The notes below the pieces were generated by a model. It saw only the letters and a list, made by a program, of their open reading frames with translations. It searched no databases and was not told where the DNA came from. Source: Vagococcus luciliae (GTDB taxonomy: Bacteria > Bacillota > Bacilli > Lactobacillales > Vagococcaceae). Taken from it: a stretch of 64,000 bases of DNA. This document shows, piece by piece, positions 9,744 to 19,704 of this stretch. Where the stretch lies: positions 1,243,001 to 1,307,000 of the forward strand of contig NZ_CP102451.1 of assembly GCF_024637875.1 (NCBI RefSeq). Direction: 5' to 3'. The translations under genes and the position numbers were made by a program. Position 1 is the stretch's first letter, and each line of letters starts with the position of its first letter.

Positions 9744-10272
9744 ACCTTACGCTGATGAAGTGCGATAGTACCATCAAGTTGTTTGAAAAAGTTCCCTATT
9801 TTTGTTTGTTCGTTATAATTTGGATAATAAAAAGACATTTTACTAATTTGTTTAAAATTTAAACCTTCTCGTCCACCACCAGCTTGATTTAATTCCACTT
9901 CCTTTTGCCCTTTGTATGAACTTAGATTTAATTGAATAAAATTGGATGAATAGTGTTTCTCAGGTCTAATAATACATACATGTTGATTAACATTTGCTGT
10001 AAATTTCTCTCTATACACAGCACTGCGTCCAATAGACGCTCCAGTAATATTTAAGAGTACATCATTCTCGTTTACTCGACTATTTTTCATTTCATTATCC
10101 GTATCTTTAGAAATATAAGCAATATCGGTAAAATCTAATCTATTACCAAAAATGTTTTGAGACCGAATTAATGGAATCCCTACATCTAGATAAGTAGAGT
10201 TTCCTCCTTTAGGTGTTTTTCCGCTTCCAATTTTTTTAGTAATATCCCCCAACTTACGCTGTTCCCAAGCGT
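9740..10272 (-). pseudogene. Silent inverted hsdS TRD cassette (copy of TRD1)
   Basis: Read leftward, this encodes a TRD running from AWEQRKLGDITKKIGSG to GTIALHQRKV, then a stop. It equals TRD1 of the expressed hsdS without a single base change across 524 bp. It has no ATG, no ribosome site and no N-terminal segment, so it is not expected to be translated where it stands; it is a donor cassette. After the shared CAGCGT it diverges from hsdS: here the reading is AAGGTTTAA (Lys-Val-stop) instead of GAGTTA. Its outer end lies just before the hsdR promoter region. Being identical to TRD1 rather than a third specificity is unusual and suggests a very recent copying event or a mixed-orientation assembly. 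Confidence 0.85.
9749..10272 (-). repeat. 524-bp inverted repeat, right arm (silent TRD)
   Basis: Reverse complement of 7538-8061 over its whole length. The 1,687 bases between the arms contain the TRD1 spacer, TRD2, the long terminator and the recombinase gene. Confidence 0.95.
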
Positions 10273-10295
10273 GTGTAGAAAGAGGGAAAATGATG

Positions 10296-10301
10296 TATAA
10301 T
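10296..10301 (+). promoter_or_regulatory. Possible hsdR -10 box
   Basis: TATAAT lies 33 bases before hsdR and outside the inverted repeat, so hsdR expression would survive inversion. No clear -35 is visible; the upstream position falls at the edge of the repeat. Confidence 0.4.
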
Positions 10302-10334
10302 AAAATTACGTAAAAAGAGAGAAAGTGGGAAAAA

Positions 10335-13300
10335 ATGTTGGGTAAGTTTACTTCAGAGTTAGATTTAGAAAAACAATTAATCGAACAGTTAATTTCCGGT
10401 GAATCACAATGGACTTATCGACCAGATTTAAAAACAGAAGATGATTTATGGGATAATTTTAAAGATAAATTAGAAATGAATAATTTAGATATACTAGGGG
10501 AAACACTTTTAACAGAACAAGAATTTCGCCAAATAAAAAATCAGTTAAGTTTTCCAAATTTTTATGAAGCTGCTAAGTGGTTAGCAGGTGAAAATGGTGT
10601 CGCAAAGGTCCAGGTACAGCGTGAAGATGCTAAGTTAGGAACTATTAGGCTACGTGTGTTGAATCGTGAGGATGTCGCAGGTGGCATATCATCTTATGAG
10701 GTCATCAATCAATATGTCTCAACTAAAAAAGAATACATGGATAATGATCGACGATTTGATGTCACGTTATTGATTAATGGGTTACCAATGATTCATATTG
10801 AATTAAAAAATAAGAATAATGCATATATGGATGCGTTTCGTCAAATTTCAAAATATTTGAAAGAAGGCAAATTTACTGGCATTTTTTCTAGTGTTCAGAT
10901 GTTTGTGGTCACAAATGGATCAGACACACGTTACATTGCTTCAGCACAAGATACTAAGCTTAATGCCCAATTTTTAACAAAATGGGTGGATGAAGACAAC
11001 AAAGCAGTGGATAATTATTTAGATTTTTCAAAACATGTGCTGTCTATTCCAATGGCACATAAAATGGTGACACAATATACTGTGATTGATAATGATAAAA
11101 AAGCATTGATTTTACTTCGTCCTTATCAAATTCATGCGATTGAAGCAGTTAAGCAAGCGTCTAAGCAATCAAAGTCAGGTTATGTTTGGCACACGACGGG
11201 TTCTGGAAAAACTTTGACGTCATATAAAGTAGCTAGAAATTTATTACAAATTTCATCTATTGATAAAACCATATTTATTGTGGATAGAGTGGATTTGGAC
11301 CAACAAACAACCACGTCATTTACATCATATGCTGAAAATGATGTGATAGATATTGATGAGACTAAAAATGTATCCGAGTTAATTACAAAACTATTATCAG
11401 ATGAACGCTCGGTGGTAGTGACGACGATACAAAAATTAAATTATGTCATGCGTCGAGTTGAAGAAAATCCAGAAAATAAAAAATATCAAAAACTACGTCG
11501 TCTTAAGCTGGCGTTTGTTGTCGATGAATGTCACCGAGCTGTTAGTCCAGAGAAAAAAAGAGAATTAGAAACCTTTTTTATTGAATCTCTTTGGTATGGC
11601 TTTACAGGTACTCCTATTTTTGTTGAAAATGCTAAAAAGGTACAAGGCAATCTACCCAGAACAACAAAACAACAATACGGTGAGTGTTTACATGAGTACA
11701 CTGTAAAAGAAGCAATACATGACAAAGCGGTTTTAGGGTTTCAAGTGGAGTACAAGACCACTTTTTCAGAAGAACAGCTGGATGATATTGTGGAAAGTTC
11801 AGATAAAAAATCTGAGTTGGCAATCTATGAGATGAGTTTGATGGAAAAAGAATATTATGTTCCAAATGAAGTGTATTTAGATGAGGCACATATGTTAGAA
11901 GTGATAGACTCTATCATTAATAAATCTCGCAAAAAATTAGGGTTTAACTTAGGGGTAGGTCAGACATATGATGCTATTTTAACAACGACGTCTATCTCAC
12001 AGGCACAAAAATATTATGATTTGATTAAAGAAGTGAAGGCTGGGCAATCTAGTGTGAGTGTGTCAGAGGCAACTAAAAAAGTACTACCAGACTTTCCTAA
12101 GGTGGCTATAACATATTCTATTTCTGAAAATGAGGCATCTTCTTCAAGTAATCAAGATAAGATGAAAGAAGCATTGGAAGATTATAATGAAGAGTACGGC
12201 ACACACTATACGCTTGAAACGATGCGCGCATATAATCGAAATGTTAATGACCGATTGGCACGAAAAAAAGATCAGTATAAAGCACGAAGCGAACAGCTTG
12301 ATTTAGTGATTGTGGTAGATAGGTTGCTAACAGGATTTGACGCACCTTGTTTATCGACGTTGTTTATTGATAGACCACCGATGAAAGAACATAATTTAAT
12401 TCAAGCATTCTCACGGACAAATCGTTTATTTGACAAATACAAACGTTACGGTCAAATTGTGACATTTCAAGATCCAGCAACCTTTGAACAAGCGGTGACC
12501 AATGCGTTGATTTTATATTCAAATGGTGGAGAAAATGAGGTGTTAGCTCCAACGTGGGAAGAAACGAGAGATCGATTTATTGAGGCAATCGAGGAGTTAA
12601 AATTGGTAGAACCAAATCCACATGCAATCGATATTGGGTCATCGAGTATAGTCCAATTAAAAAAATTCGCTAGGTCGTTTCAACAAGTGGATAAATATTA
12701 TGCTTCATCGCAAGTCTATACAGAATTTTCTGAAGAACAAATGGGCAGTTTATTTCCTATTACGGAAAAAGAGTTTGAAGAGTACACAGGAAAATACAAA
12801 AACGCGTTAGAAAAAATTAAAGAATTATCTGATGCCCCTGAAGAAAAAGAAATTGATATTGATATTTTCTATGAGTTAGAGTCAGTTAAAACAGAAAATA
12901 TTAATTATGATTATATTTTGATGTTGATTCAACGATATGTTCCGGTAGGAGATGATGAGTATGAGCTGATAGGAAGACAAGATGACAAATCAGCCAAAGA
13001 AATTGATAAGTACCTAGATGAATTGTCTCAATCTAATCAAAAACTGTCAGCGTTAATCAAAACGTTATGGGAAGATATTCGTCAAAATCCTGAACATTAT
13101 CGTGATAAAGATATATCTATCTTATTAAATCGTTTAATACAAGATAAAAAGCTAAATGAAACCTCTCAGCTTGCTGAAAAATGGTCAGTTAACGAAGGTG
13201 ATTTGCGATATGTTGTTAACAACTATAATCCTAAAAAAGAAAAACAAGTTGGTGAACAGGAGTTAAGAGATTCATCAAATTATGAGCAGTATAAAGAATC

Positions 13301-13400
13301 TAACGATGCCCCTGTCAGTAAGTTAAGATATTGGAAAAGTTTTAAAAAAGAGTTAGTACAAGTTATGGAGGAAGAATTATTACCTCTTGAACGTGATTAA
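10335..13400 (+). CDS. hsdR: Type I restriction-modification system, endonuclease/translocase subunit R
   Basis: HsdR is the ATP-driven motor and nuclease that translocates DNA and cuts it away from unmethylated sites. The 1021 aa match EcoR124-like HsdR. The N-terminal PD-(D/E)xK nuclease shows [20 protein letters not shown] (~residues 141-160). The SF2 motor has Walker A HTTGSGKT (~286), DECH (~396), a TGTP motif and the late helicase motif AFSRTNRL. A long helical C-terminus would contact the methylase. The ribosome site (GTGGGA) is weak. It lies downstream of the silent cassette rather than directly behind hsdS, and appears to have its own promoter. No frameshift or missing motif is seen, so restriction should work. 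Confidence 0.97.
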   Translation: MLGKFTSELDLEKQLIEQLISGESQWTYRPDLKTEDDLWDNFKDKLEMNNLDILGETLLTEQEFRQIKNQLSFPNFYEAAKWLAGENGVAKVQVQREDAKLGTIRLRVLNREDVAGGISSYEVINQYVSTKKEYMDNDRRFDVTLLINGLPMIHIELKNKNNAYMDAFRQISKYLKEGKFTGIFSSVQMFVVTNGSDTRYIASAQDTKLNAQFLTKWVDEDNKAVDNYLDFSKHVLSIPMAHKMVTQYTVIDNDKKALILLRPYQIHAIEAVKQASKQSKSGYVWHTTGSGKTLTSYKVARNLLQISSIDKTIFIVDRVDLDQQTTTSFTSYAENDVIDIDETKNVSELITKLLSDERSVVVTTIQKLNYVMRRVEENPENKKYQKLRRLKLAFVVDECHRAVSPEKKRELETFFIESLWYGFTGTPIFVENAKKVQGNLPRTTKQQYGECLHEYTVKEAIHDKAVLGFQVEYKTTFSEEQLDDIVESSDKKSELAIYEMSLMEKEYYVPNEVYLDEAHMLEVIDSIINKSRKKLGFNLGVGQTYDAILTTTSISQAQKYYDLIKEVKAGQSSVSVSEATKKVLPDFPKVAITYSISENEASSSSNQDKMKEALEDYNEEYGTHYTLETMRAYNRNVNDRLARKKDQYKARSEQLDLVIVVDRLLTGFDAPCLSTLFIDRPPMKEHNLIQAFSRTNRLFDKYKRYGQIVTFQDPATFEQAVTNALILYSNGGENEVLAPTWEETRDRFIEAIEELKLVEPNPHAIDIGSSSIVQLKKFARSFQQVDKYYASSQVYTEFSEEQMGSLFPITEKEFEEYTGKYKNALEKIKELSDAPEEKEIDIDIFYELESVKTENINYDYILMLIQRYVPVGDDEYELIGRQDDKSAKEIDKYLDELSQSNQKLSALIKTLWEDIRQNPEHYRDKDISILLNRLIQDKKLNETSQLAEKWSVNEGDLRYVVNNYNPKKEKQVGEQELRDSSNYEQYKESNDAPVSKLRYWKSFKKELVQVMEEELLPLERD

Positions 13401-13438
13401 AAAGAAGAGATATGTTGTATGGCACATCATACTAATAA

Positions 13439-13475
13439 AAAAAGCTTTGGTACATGATGTTCCAAAGCTTTTTTC
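13439..13475. terminator. Shared bidirectional terminator (hsdR / phosphoesterase)
   Basis: Stem AAGCTTTGG / CCAAAGCTT extended by ACAT / ATGT past one mismatch. It is flanked by A runs on the left and T runs on the right, so it serves both convergent genes. Confidence 0.85.
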
Positions 13476-14293
13476 TATGCCTGTTTAATAGTGGTAAAAA
13501 TGAGGTGTGGATAGTTATTTAGTCTAATTGGAAATTTACTATTAGCTAGGCCACGACTGACAATAAGATTTGAGTCATTTTTAATGTATAAGCCATTTGT
13601 TAGTTTTGGTAACACCCCTTGATCAGGTGATAAAAGACCATCTGTTTTAGGTAAACGCCATTGTCCACCATGAGCATGACCGCTAAAAATAGCGAGAGGG
13701 CTATTAAAAGAGTTAATGTATTCATCAAATAGTTCAGGATGATGTGCTAACACTAATGTATCTTGATTAGTATTAATTTTCGCCATATCTTGACCTGAAA
13801 GTGAAGTGTGTCGATTACTTAGTCCAACGAGGTTAAATGTATTATTATTGATGGCCAAATTAGTGACATCATTTTCTAAATAAATCGCATCACTGGATTT
13901 GATTTTTTGTCTCCATAAAGAATAATTTGGGTTTGTTTCTTCGTGATTGCCATTGATAACATAAGTTTTGTAGCGAGAGGTTAAAGTAGTTAAAAAGTCA
14001 AAAAATTCGGTTGTTTCTACAGACTCAGTGCGATCAATTGTGTCACCAGTTAAAAACACGACATCAGGTTGTTCTTTTTCTAATTCGTTGAATAATTGTG
14101 TTTGACTAACTCTTAATCTTGGAAATTGTAAATCGGATAAGTGAGCAATTTTTATAGGATCACCATTAACTCGATTACTTGTGATGATGATGGATTCTGT
14201 ATCTAACTGTCTGTTTTCACGAATCCCTTCAGCAATAATCAGTAGGGGGATAGTTAGGAGTAATCCGGTAACAATTTTTTTTACTTGTGTCAT
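13475..14293 (-). CDS. Membrane-anchored metallophosphoesterase, YkuE/YaeI type
   Basis: The 272-aa protein has one N-terminal hydrophobic segment (~residues 7-22), an uncleaved anchor or signal. A calcineurin-like phosphoesterase domain follows. Metal-binding motifs are all visible: HLSDLQFPR (Asp-x-His variant), LTGDTIDR (Gly-Asp), INGNHEE (Gly-Asn-His), LAHHPE and FSGHAHGGQWR (Gly-His-x-His). Relatives include YkuE of Bacillus and YaeI of E. coli; the physiological substrate is not settled from sequence, with cell-surface or phospholipid phosphate esters being candidates. The leftward ATG has AAGGAGG 7 bases before it. It stands alone between the hsd locus and the nusA operon. Confidence 0.85.
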   Translation of the reverse strand: MTQVKKIVTGLLLTIPLLIIAEGIRENRQLDTESIIITSNRVNGDPIKIAHLSDLQFPRLRVSQTQLFNELEKEQPDVVFLTGDTIDRTESVETTEFFDFLTTLTSRYKTYVINGNHEETNPNYSLWRQKIKSSDAIYLENDVTNLAINNNTFNLVGLSNRHTSLSGQDMAKINTNQDTLVLAHHPELFDEYINSFNSPLAIFSGHAHGGQWRLPKTDGLLSPDQGVLPKLTNGLYIKNDSNLIVSRGLANSKFPIRLNNYPHLIFTTIKQA

Positions 14294-14415
14294 AAAGACG
14301 CCTCCTTATTTTAAAAATTATCTTTAGTTAAATTAACAAAAAATAAGAAATATAGAACTAAAATCGAAAAACTTAGAAAAATCTTAACCATATTTTCAAA
14401 AAAAAGTTAGTAACA

Positions 14416-14444
14416 TTGAATAGTAGTTGAAAATATGCTAACAT
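14416..14444 (+). promoter_or_regulatory. Promoter of the rimP-nusA-infB operon
   Basis: TTGAAT (14416-14421), 17-base spacer, TAACAT (14439-14444) with an extended TG at 14436-14437. It faces the operon and lies ~90 bases before rimP. Confidence 0.6.
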
Positions 14445-14466
14445 ATCATTGTGTGATATGAGTGGA

Positions 14467-14497
14467 AAGAGTGAGCGTGTTGACGCTCACTCTTTTT
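14467..14497 (+). promoter_or_regulatory. Leader hairpin/attenuator upstream of rimP
   Basis: Stem AAGAGTGAGCGT / ACGCTCACTCTT with a GTTG loop and a T run sits inside the 5' leader, between promoter and rimP. It has the form of an intrinsic terminator. Similar hairpins occur before rimP in many Firmicutes, consistent with attenuation of this operon; the controlling signal is unknown from sequence. Confidence 0.7.
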
Positions 14498-14534
14498 GAT
14501 GAATTTCTCGAAAATGTATAGGGAGGCGAAAATA

Positions 14535-15008
14535 TTGGCAAATGTAGTCGAAATAGTCACTGACTTAGTTAATCCAATTTTGGAAGGCTATCAATTTGAC
14601 TTAGTAGATGTTGAATATGTTAAAGAAGGAAAAAATTGGTTTTTAAGAGTATTTATTGATAAAGATGGCGGTATTGATATCAATGAATGTGCACTAGTCA
14701 GTGAGGCGTTAGGTGAAAAACTTGACACAATCGATCCAGATCCGATTCCACAAGCCTATTTCTTAGAGGTGTCTTCACCAGGGGCAGAAAGACCTTTGAA
14801 AAAAGAAGAAGATTATGTCAATGCTATTGGAGAGTATGTAAATATCTCTTTTTATCAAGCTATTGAAGGAGAAAAGCAGTATCAAGGTTTCTTAAAAGAA
14901 GTAACCCCAGAGACGCTCACCCTATTAGTAAAAATTAAAACGCAAGAAAAAGAAATGACATTTGATAGAAAAAATATTGCCAAAGCGAGATTGGCTATTC
15001 AATTTTAA
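14535..15008 (+). CDS. rimP: Ribosome maturation factor RimP
   Basis: RimP assists assembly of the 30S subunit. The 157-aa protein matches the family in length. It has the N-terminal domain motif GYQFDLVDVEYVKEGKNWFLRVFIDKDGG (shown across ~residues 17-45), the SPGAERPLKK signature in the middle and a C-terminal SH3-like barrel. The start is taken as TTG 14535 (protein M-ANVVEIV), because GGGAGG at 14521-14526 is 8 bases upstream. A longer in-frame reading from 14496 begins within the leader hairpin and has no ribosome site. First gene of the operon with nusA, ylxR, ylxQ, infB and rbfA. Confidence 0.95.
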   Translation: MANVVEIVTDLVNPILEGYQFDLVDVEYVKEGKNWFLRVFIDKDGGIDINECALVSEALGEKLDTIDPDPIPQAYFLEVSSPGAERPLKKEEDYVNAIGEYVNISFYQAIEGEKQYQGFLKEVTPETLTLLVKIKTQEKEMTFDRKNIAKARLAIQF

Positions 15009-15028
15009 AATGGAGGTTAAGGAAATAC

Positions 15029-16243
15029 ATGAACAAGGAAATGTTAGGAGCACTAGATGCTCTTGAACGCGAAAAAGGTATTTCAAAAAGTATCGTAATT
15101 GAAGCACTAGAAGCAGCAATGGTTTCAGCGTATAAACGTCACTATGGACAAGCACAAAATGTAGATGTTGAGTTTGATGAGAAAAAGGGGGATGTGCATA
15201 TTTTTTCTGTTAAAGAAGTAACAGAAGAAGTCATGGATTCTCAATTAGAAGTTAGCTTGAAAGAAGCGTTAAAAATTAATGGTGCTTATGAAATTGGTGA
15301 TATGATTCGTTTTGAGGTAACACCAAAAGACTTTGGCCGTATTGCAGCACAAACAGCTAAACAAGTTATCTTACAACGTGTACGTGAAGCAGAACGCTCA
15401 ATTATTTATAATGAATTTAGTGCTTACGAAAATGAAATTATGCAAGGAATTGTGGAACGTCAAGATAATCGCTATATTTATGTTAATTTAGGTAAAATTG
15501 AAGCCGTATTATCTAAACAAGATCAAATCCCAAATGAAGTTTATCAACCACACGATCGCATCAAGGTTTATATTTCAAAAGTAGAAAATACATCAAAAGG
15601 TCCTCAAGTTTACGTTAGTCGTAGCCATCCAGATTTATTAAAACGGTTATTTGAACAAGAGATACCAGAAGTGTATGATGGTGAAGTAGAGATTATTAGC
15701 ATTGCAAGAGAAGCTGGAGATAGAGCAAAAGTTGCAGTGACAGCTGCTAACAAAGACATTGATCCAGTTGGAACGTGTGTCGGACCAAAAGGACAACGTG
15801 TTCAAGTCATTGTTAATGAATTAAAAGGCGAAAACATGGATATTGTGGAATGGAATGAAGATCCTGCTGTCTTTATCTCTAACGCTTTAAATCCTGCTCA
15901 AGTATTAGATGTTATTTTTGAGCCAAATCAACGTGCTTGTACAGTCGTTGTGCCAGATTTCCAATTATCATTAGCTATTGGTAAACGTGGACAAAATGCG
16001 AGATTAGCGGCTAAATTAACTGGCTATAAAATTGATATTAAACCTGAATCGGAATGGGAAAAAATAGCTGCAGAAAATGAAGAAGAGTTACTTGAAGAAG
16101 TACTTGAAGCAAATGAAGAATTAGTCGTTGAAGATGTATTAGATGAAGCTGTGGAAGAAATATCAGAAGAAACTACATCAGAAGAATCAACAGAGAACGC
16201 TACAGAAGAAATTGTCGTAACTGTTGAAGAAGATGAAGAATAA
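15029..16243 (+). CDS. nusA: Transcription termination/antitermination factor NusA
   Basis: NusA binds RNA polymerase and nascent RNA and modulates pausing, termination and antitermination. The 404 aa comprise the N-terminal RNAP-binding domain (~1-125), an S1 domain (~135-200) and two KH domains ([12 protein letters not shown] in KH1, [16 protein letters not shown] in KH2). A strongly acidic tail follows from ~345 to the end, with more than 20 Glu/Asp. Typical Gram-positive NusA lacks the E. coli C-terminal repeats; the long acidic tail is a variable feature of this group. AAGGAAA precedes the ATG. It lies 20 bases after rimP. Confidence 0.97.
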   Translation: MNKEMLGALDALEREKGISKSIVIEALEAAMVSAYKRHYGQAQNVDVEFDEKKGDVHIFSVKEVTEEVMDSQLEVSLKEALKINGAYEIGDMIRFEVTPKDFGRIAAQTAKQVILQRVREAERSIIYNEFSAYENEIMQGIVERQDNRYIYVNLGKIEAVLSKQDQIPNEVYQPHDRIKVYISKVENTSKGPQVYVSRSHPDLLKRLFEQEIPEVYDGEVEIISIAREAGDRAKVAVTAANKDIDPVGTCVGPKGQRVQVIVNELKGENMDIVEWNEDPAVFISNALNPAQVLDVIFEPNQRACTVVVPDFQLSLAIGKRGQNARLAAKLTGYKIDIKPESEWEKIAAENEEELLEEVLEANEELVVEDVLDEAVEEISEETTSEESTENATEEIVVTVEEDEE

Positions 16244-16268
16244 TACCACTTTTTGGGAGGCGAAATAG

Positions 16269-16568
16269 ATGAAACAAAGAAAAATTCCAATGCGTAAATG
16301 TGTTGTATCAAATGAAATGAAACCCAAAAAAGAAATGATTCGTATTGTTCGTTCTAAAGAAGGCGAGATTTCGATTGATCCAACTGGAAAAATGCCAGGT
16401 CGTGGTGCTTATCTATCTATGGAACCAGATGTTGTCCAAAAAAGTTGGGATCAAAAGATTTTAGACAGAGTATTAAACGATACATTAACAGATGACTTCT
16501 ATCAAGAGTTGCTAGACTATGTGTCACATCAAAAAGCAAGGAGAGAATTATTCGGAAATGGAAAATAA
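16269..16568 (+). CDS. ylxR: YlxR family RNA-binding protein (RnpM)
   Basis: A 99-aa basic protein of the YlxR/DUF448 family. It carries the signature MRKCVVSNEMKPKKEMIRIVR near the start and GRGAYLS in the middle. Members are small nucleic-acid-binding proteins always found between nusA and infB; in Bacillus the protein has been linked to RNase P modulation (RnpM). GGGAGG lies 8 bases upstream of the ATG. Its end overlaps ylxQ by 11 bases. Confidence 0.93.
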   Translation: MKQRKIPMRKCVVSNEMKPKKEMIRIVRSKEGEISIDPTGKMPGRGAYLSMEPDVVQKSWDQKILDRVLNDTLTDDFYQELLDYVSHQKARRELFGNGK

Positions 16569-16863
16569 ACAACGATTTCTTAATCTCCTAGGTTTAGCAA
16601 TGAAAGCCGGTAAACTTGTGACTGGTGAAGAAACAACCTTACAGTCAGTGAGAAAAAATACGATAAATTTGGTGATTTTAGCAAGTGACGCAAGTGAAAA
16701 TACCGAAAAAAAAATGAGAGACAAGTGTCATAGTTATCATACAAAATTGATTTCGCCATGCACCTCAGCCGAACTGAGTTCTGCTATTGGCAAAAATCGT
16801 ATGATTGTCGGGGTATGTGACACCGGATTTTCTCGAAAGATGTGTGAACTAATGACAGAATAG
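16558..16863 (+). CDS. ylxQ: YlxQ, L7Ae/L30e family ribosomal-type RNA-binding protein
   Basis: A 101-aa L7Ae-like protein (LLGLAMKAGKLVTGEE at the N-terminus, VILASDASENTEKK in the middle) expected to bind kink-turn RNA; the cellular target is not well defined. ATG 16558 fits the family N-terminus. The upstream AAGGAGAG (16538-16545) is spaced a little far at 12 bases, so coupling to the overlapping ylxR stop probably helps initiation. It is followed after 12 bases by infB. Confidence 0.9.
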   Translation: MENKQRFLNLLGLAMKAGKLVTGEETTLQSVRKNTINLVILASDASENTEKKMRDKCHSYHTKLISPCTSAELSSAIGKNRMIVGVCDTGFSRKMCELMTE

Positions 16864-16875
16864 GACGGTGAGAGA

Positions 16876-19200
16876 ATGAGTAAAAAACGCGTATATGAAT
16901 TAGCAAAAGAACTTAATGTTCCAAGTAAAGATATCGTAGAAAAAGCTCAGTCCGCAGGTGTTGATGTGAAAAATCATATGAGTACATTAAATGACTCAGA
17001 TATTGATAAAGTCAAACACCTATTAGCACCTTCAAAAGCTAAGGGACAAGATAATAAAAAATCTGGTCAAGCACCAGCTAAAAAAAATAATCATTCTAAC
17101 AAAAAGTTAGAAAATAATGATAACAGTAAGGGTAATCGAGTGAATAATCAGAATCAAAACAAACAACAACCAACGAATAAACAAAATAATCACCAAAAAT
17201 CTTCAGCAAATGGAACAAAAAAACCAGCTGGAAATACATCTAATCAAGCAAATAGAAGCAATAATTCAACAGGTAATAACAATAACCAAAATAAAGGTGG
17301 AAACCGTAATAACAATGGTAATCGACCTTATCAAGGAAACCAAAACAATCGCTATAACAAAAATAATAAGCGACGTAACAATAAAAAAGGCAAACAGCAA
17401 ACATCTAATAAGCCAGCTGTACCACCACGTAAATTTAAAGAATTACCAGAAGTGTTAGTTTACACTGAAGGCATGAATGTAGCAGATATTGCTAAGAAAA
17501 TTTACCGTGAACCAGCAGAAATTATTAAAAAATTATTCCTTTTAGGTGTGATGGTTAACCAAAACCAAGCCTTAGATAAAGATACAATTGAATTATTAGC
17601 AACAGATTACGGTATTGAAGCGGAAGAAAAAGTTCAAGAAGATGTGGCTGATATTGACAAATTCTTTGAAGCAGATGTTGTTGATCCTGATAAATTAGTC
17701 AGTCGTCCTCCTGTTGTGACTGTTATGGGACACGTTGACCATGGTAAAACAACCTTATTAGATACATTAAGAAATGCAAAAGTAACATCTGGTGAAGCAG
17801 GCGGGATTACACAACATATCGGTGCTTATCAAATTGATATTAATGGCAAACCAATTACATTCTTAGATACACCAGGACATGCGGCGTTTACTAGTATGCG
17901 TGCTCGTGGAGCAAGTATCACAGATATTACTATTTTGGTTGTAGCAGCAGATGATGGTGTCATGCCTCAAACAGTTGAAGCCATTAACCATGCTAAAGCA
18001 GCAGAAGTCCCAATTATTGTGGCGGTCAATAAAATTGATAAACCAAGTGCCAATCCAGATCGCGTGATGCAAGAATTAAGTGAATATGGCTTGATTCCAG
18101 AATCATGGGGTGGAGACACAATTTTTGTTCCAATCTCTGCAAAATTTGGGGATAATATTGAAGAATTATTAGAAATGATTTTACTTGTTTCTGAAGTAGA
18201 AGATTTAAAAGCTGATCCAACACAACGTGCCATTGGAACAGTTATTGAAGCTCGCTTAGATAAAAGTAAAGGACCTGTTGTAACATTATTAGTACAACAA
18301 GGAACACTACATGTTCAAGACCCAATCGTTGTTGGTAACACCCACGGACGTGTTCGTGTGATGACAAACGATATTGGTCGTCGTGATAAAACAGCTGGAC
18401 CAGCAACACCAGTTGAAATTACCGGGTTAAATGATGTGCCACAAGCTGGTGACAGATTTGTAACTTTCGAAGACGAAAAAACAGCTCGTGCAGCTGGAGA
18501 AGAAAGAGCAAAACGTGCTTTATTAGAACAACGTCAAGTGAGTCAACGTGTGACATTAGATAACTTATTCGAAAGTCTGAAAGATGGCGAAATGAAAGAA
18601 GTTAATGTTATTATCAAAGCGGACGTTCAAGGTTCAGCTGAAGCATTAGCCGCAAGTTTAACAAAAATTGATGTAGAAGGCGTTCGCGTGAAAATTGTCC
18701 ATTCAGCAGTTGGGGCAATTAACGAAAGTGATATTACATTAGCTTCTGCAAGTAATGCGATTATCGTCGGTTTTAATGTTCGTCCAACAGCACAAGCTCG
18801 TACACAAGCAGAACAAGAACAAGTCGATATTCGTTTACACAGAATCATCTATAAAGTTATCGAAGAAATTGAAACAGCGATGAAAGGAATGCTTGATCCT
18901 GAATTTGTTGAAAAAATTACAGGACAAATGCAAGTTCGTGAAACTTACAATGTGTCTAAAGTTGGGACAATTGCAGGATGTTACGTAACAGAAGGTTTCA
19001 TTCGTCGTGATTGTGGTATTCGTTTAATTCGTGATGGTATTGTTATCCATGAAGGTAACCTAGCTAGTTTGAAACGATTTAAAGATGATGCAAAAGAAGT
19101 AAAAATGGGATTTGAATGTGGTGCCACTCTTGAAAATTACAATGACGTAAAAGTTGATGATGTCATTGAAGGGTTCATCATGGAAGAAGTGAAAAAATAA
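16876..19200 (+). CDS. infB: Translation initiation factor IF-2
   Basis: IF-2 is the GTPase that delivers initiator fMet-tRNA to the 30S subunit and promotes subunit joining. The 774 aa include an N-terminal IF2_N domain (~1-52). A basic, Asn/Gln/Lys-rich linker (~55-180) is disordered-looking, with runs of Asn. Then come a second IF2_N region, the G domain (GHVDHGKTT at ~285, [14 protein letters not shown]) and C-terminal domains binding fMet-tRNA. The linker is of the kind that varies between genera, and the frame stays open on both sides, so it is not an error. Start ATG 16876 has GGTGAGAG just upstream. Confidence 0.98.
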   Translation: MSKKRVYELAKELNVPSKDIVEKAQSAGVDVKNHMSTLNDSDIDKVKHLLAPSKAKGQDNKKSGQAPAKKNNHSNKKLENNDNSKGNRVNNQNQNKQQPTNKQNNHQKSSANGTKKPAGNTSNQANRSNNSTGNNNNQNKGGNRNNNGNRPYQGNQNNRYNKNNKRRNNKKGKQQTSNKPAVPPRKFKELPEVLVYTEGMNVADIAKKIYREPAEIIKKLFLLGVMVNQNQALDKDTIELLATDYGIEAEEKVQEDVADIDKFFEADVVDPDKLVSRPPVVTVMGHVDHGKTTLLDTLRNAKVTSGEAGGITQHIGAYQIDINGKPITFLDTPGHAAFTSMRARGASITDITILVVAADDGVMPQTVEAINHAKAAEVPIIVAVNKIDKPSANPDRVMQELSEYGLIPESWGGDTIFVPISAKFGDNIEELLEMILLVSEVEDLKADPTQRAIGTVIEARLDKSKGPVVTLLVQQGTLHVQDPIVVGNTHGRVRVMTNDIGRRDKTAGPATPVEITGLNDVPQAGDRFVTFEDEKTARAAGEERAKRALLEQRQVSQRVTLDNLFESLKDGEMKEVNVIIKADVQGSAEALAASLTKIDVEGVRVKIVHSAVGAINESDITLASASNAIIVGFNVRPTAQARTQAEQEQVDIRLHRIIYKVIEEIETAMKGMLDPEFVEKITGQMQVRETYNVSKVGTIAGCYVTEGFIRRDCGIRLIRDGIVIHEGNLASLKRFKDDAKEVKMGFECGATLENYNDVKVDDVIEGFIMEEVKK

Positions 19201-19231
19201 TTCAGCTCATTTATATGAGGAGGATAAGCAT

Positions 19232-19579
19232 ATGGCAAATTACCGAGATCGTCGTGTCGCTCAAGAAATATTAAAAGAAGTGAATGATATTTTACATAAA
19301 AAAGTGCGTGATCCACGTGTACAAGATGTAAGTATCACTGACGTAAAAGTAACTGGTGATTTACAAGAAGCAACTATTTTTTATAGCTTGTTGAGTGATA
19401 AAGCGTCTGATAAGCAAAAAGCTCAAGAAGGATTGGATAAAGCGACAGGATTAGTTCGTCGTGAATTAGGTCATAGATTAAGTATCTATAAAACACCTGA
19501 AATTACCTTTGCAAGAGATGAGTCAGTCGAATATGGAAATCATATTGATGAACTATTAAGAGGATTGCATAAAGATTAA
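19232..19579 (+). CDS. rbfA: Ribosome-binding factor A
   Basis: RbfA is a late 30S assembly and cold-adaptation factor. The 115-aa single KH-like domain contains [33 protein letters not shown] and the C-terminal [17 protein letters not shown], all characteristic. GAGGAGG stands 9 bases before the ATG. It is the last gene of the operon and is followed by a terminator. Confidence 0.96.
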   Translation: MANYRDRRVAQEILKEVNDILHKKVRDPRVQDVSITDVKVTGDLQEATIFYSLLSDKASDKQKAQEGLDKATGLVRRELGHRLSIYKTPEITFARDESVEYGNHIDELLRGLHKD

Positions 19580-19582
19580 TTA

Positions 19583-19625
19583 AAAAAAGACTAGAGGATA
19601 ATTTATTTCTTCTGGTCTTTTTAAT
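19583..19625 (+). terminator. Terminator of the nusA-infB operon
   Basis: AAAAAGACTAGA pairs with TCTGGTCTTTTT (one G-U) across an AT-rich loop, with a T-rich tail. Confidence 0.75.
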
Positions 19626-19704
19626 TTTTCATAAAATAGGAATTATTAACGCATAATAATGAAGTATGATAAACTAAGAGTAGATTAATTAGGAGGCGAT
19701 TCGA

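Larger units (their letters stand above)
7549..10261. repeat. Dispersed 9-bp core CAGYGTRAG at all TRD cassette borders
   Basis: Plus-strand copies: CAGCGTAAG 7549-7557 (start of TRD1), CAGCGTGAG 8056-8064 (end of TRD1), CAGCGTAAG 8173-8181 (start of TRD2) and CAGTGTGAG 8671-8679 (end of TRD2). Minus-strand copies flank the silent cassette: CAGCGTAAG at 9746-9754 and at 10253-10261. All are read in the same frame, as Gln-Arg-Lys or Gln-Arg-Glu (Gln-Cys-Glu at the last hsdS copy). The two TRD-start copies lie within a longer 27-bp direct repeat (7531-7557 and 8155-8181). They are plausible recombination sites; that role is inferred. Confidence 0.75.

Noticed and set aside
9740-10252. A second expressed hsdS gene on the minus strand
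   Set aside because: It has no ATG/GTG start with a ribosome site, lacks the N-terminal segment and spacer helix, and is identical to TRD1, so it is called a silent cassette.
16024-16311. Serine-rich reverse-strand reading frame opposite the nusA tail
   Set aside because: It is the complement of the acidic GAA/GAT-rich end of nusA; no ribosome site or family resemblance.
17030-17420. Asn/Lys-rich stretch of infB as a frameshift or repeat expansion
   Set aside because: The frame is open and continues into a normal second IF2_N domain; such linkers are usual in IF-2 of this group.
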